Shown here: one piece after another, positions 56,807 through 57,121 of the stretch
How positions within the stretch are numbered: the stretch's first letter is position 1
How the letters are laid out: each line of letters opens with the position of its first letter
Source of the DNA: an uncultured Prevotellaceae bacterium
Lineage (GTDB): Bacteria > Bacteroidota > Bacteroidia > Bacteroidales > Bacteroidaceae
Direction of reading: 5' to 3'
Length of the DNA: 57,121 nt
Assembly: GCA_902782305.1 (NCBI GenBank)
Contig: CACZMV010000013.1
Coordinates: forward strand, 1-57,121
Program-made: the position numbers and the translations under genes
Notes under the pieces: model-generated
Database searches by the model: none
Seen by the model: only the letters and a program-made list of their open reading frames with translations
What the model was told of the DNA's origin: nothing

Positions 56807-57121
56807 ATGGCAATGAAGGTAAAGGCAGTAGAGAAGCTGCTGAAGTTTGACAAGAATTCTGCGGGCGTTTACCGCTATGTGATGAGCCCCGAGATGTACT
56901 CGAGCCTGAACCAGAAGAAGGTGATCAAGGAGGCTGCCCTGCGCAGCGGCGTGAGTCAGGGTGTGATGCAGGCGTGCTGGGATGCAGCTGGCGAGGTGAT
57001 TAAGGCGTGGGCTACCGAAGGTCACAGCGTGGCACTGCCCGGACTGGGAACCATGCGATTCGGACTGCGTTCGAAGTCTGTGGAGGACGTGAACAAGGTG
57101 AAGACCGGTCTGATTACCAGC
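56807..57121 (+). CDS. HU-HIG-type DNA-binding protein (3' end outside window)
   Basis: The first 105 codons of a gene running off the right edge. The protein starts MAMKVKAVEKLLKFDKNSAG and continues with YRYVMSPEMYSSL, KVIKEAALRSGVSQG and ATEGHSVALPGLGTMRFGLR, the hallmark of the HU-HIG (histone-like) family common in Bacteroidota. These nucleoid proteins bend DNA. Codon use is G+C-rich and even, as in highly expressed genes, and the promoter is strong. A DNA-bending protein next to a large palindrome is suggestive only. Confidence 0.9.
   Translation, partial: MAMKVKAVEKLLKFDKNSAGVYRYVMSPEMYSSLNQKKVIKEAALRSGVSQGVMQACWDAAGEVIKAWATEGHSVALPGLGTMRFGLRSKSVEDVNKVKTGLITS

Overview
The window looks like a chromosome segment from a Bacteroidales bacterium, most probably Prevotella or a close relative. 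The grounds are: Bacteroidota-type promoters (TTTG, about 20 bases, TAnnTTTG) before many genes, a tRNA-Glu/rpsT pair, a 656-residue GyrB, Bacteroidota-style RecO and LpxH, an HU protein of the HU-HIG type, and intergenic runs of AACTTTGAACTTTGA. No genus marker was searched, so the genus is inference.

Bases 1-19041 are mostly housekeeping. In order they hold the 5' end of pnp (minus), a MIP18/DUF59 Fe-S assembly protein, an LpxH-like hydrolase, a PfkB sugar kinase (KDG kinase), ackA and pta (minus), the diadenylate cyclase gene cdaA with folP (minus), murF, a lipoprotein with recO (minus), tRNA-Glu, rpsT, gyrB, an AraC regulator, a DUF3109 protein and ung (minus), a membrane-anchored SpoIIE-type phosphatase and gpmI (minus). 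The stretch from about 15465 to 18290 is clearly richer in G+C than its flanks and ends inside gpmI. Bases 19042-20072 hold hairpins and the wreck of a sensor kinase.

Bases 20163-33536 form the first secondary-metabolism locus. A Bacteroidota promoter drives an outer-membrane barrel gene followed 26 bases later by a 2039-residue NRPS (A-T-C-A-T-reductase). A second promoter drives a three-gene RND efflux operon (adaptor, pump, TolC-type channel). By hand alignment, the first A domain lacks the Asp that normally holds the substrate alpha-amino group. The second has a pocket like lysine-activating domains. With reductive release, the hypothesis is an N-acyl-lysine aldehyde or its cyclic imine, exported by the adjacent pump.

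Bases 33537-34028 hold a terminator and two abutting gene remnants. Bases 34029-56105 are one long minus-strand operon of 23 tightly packed, often overlapping genes, lower in G+C than the flanks. It is an aryl-polyene/flexirubin-like pathway: AMP ligase, three ACPs, three ketosynthases (two fused to an extra thiolase-fold half domain), FabG-type ketoreductase, two hotdog dehydratases, thioesterase, SAM methyltransferase, three stand-alone or fused acyltransferases, a GT2-acyltransferase fusion, two CrtI-like FAD oxidoreductases, LolA-like carrier, MMPL exporter with a Rossmann-like tail, and small secreted proteins. No ammonia lyase, DarA/DarB or phosphopantetheinyl transferase is present, so the starter acid must come from elsewhere.

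Bases 56106-56806 carry the operon promoter, a 38-bp perfect palindrome with nested inverted repeats, and a strong promoter for an HU-type DNA-binding protein that runs off the end.
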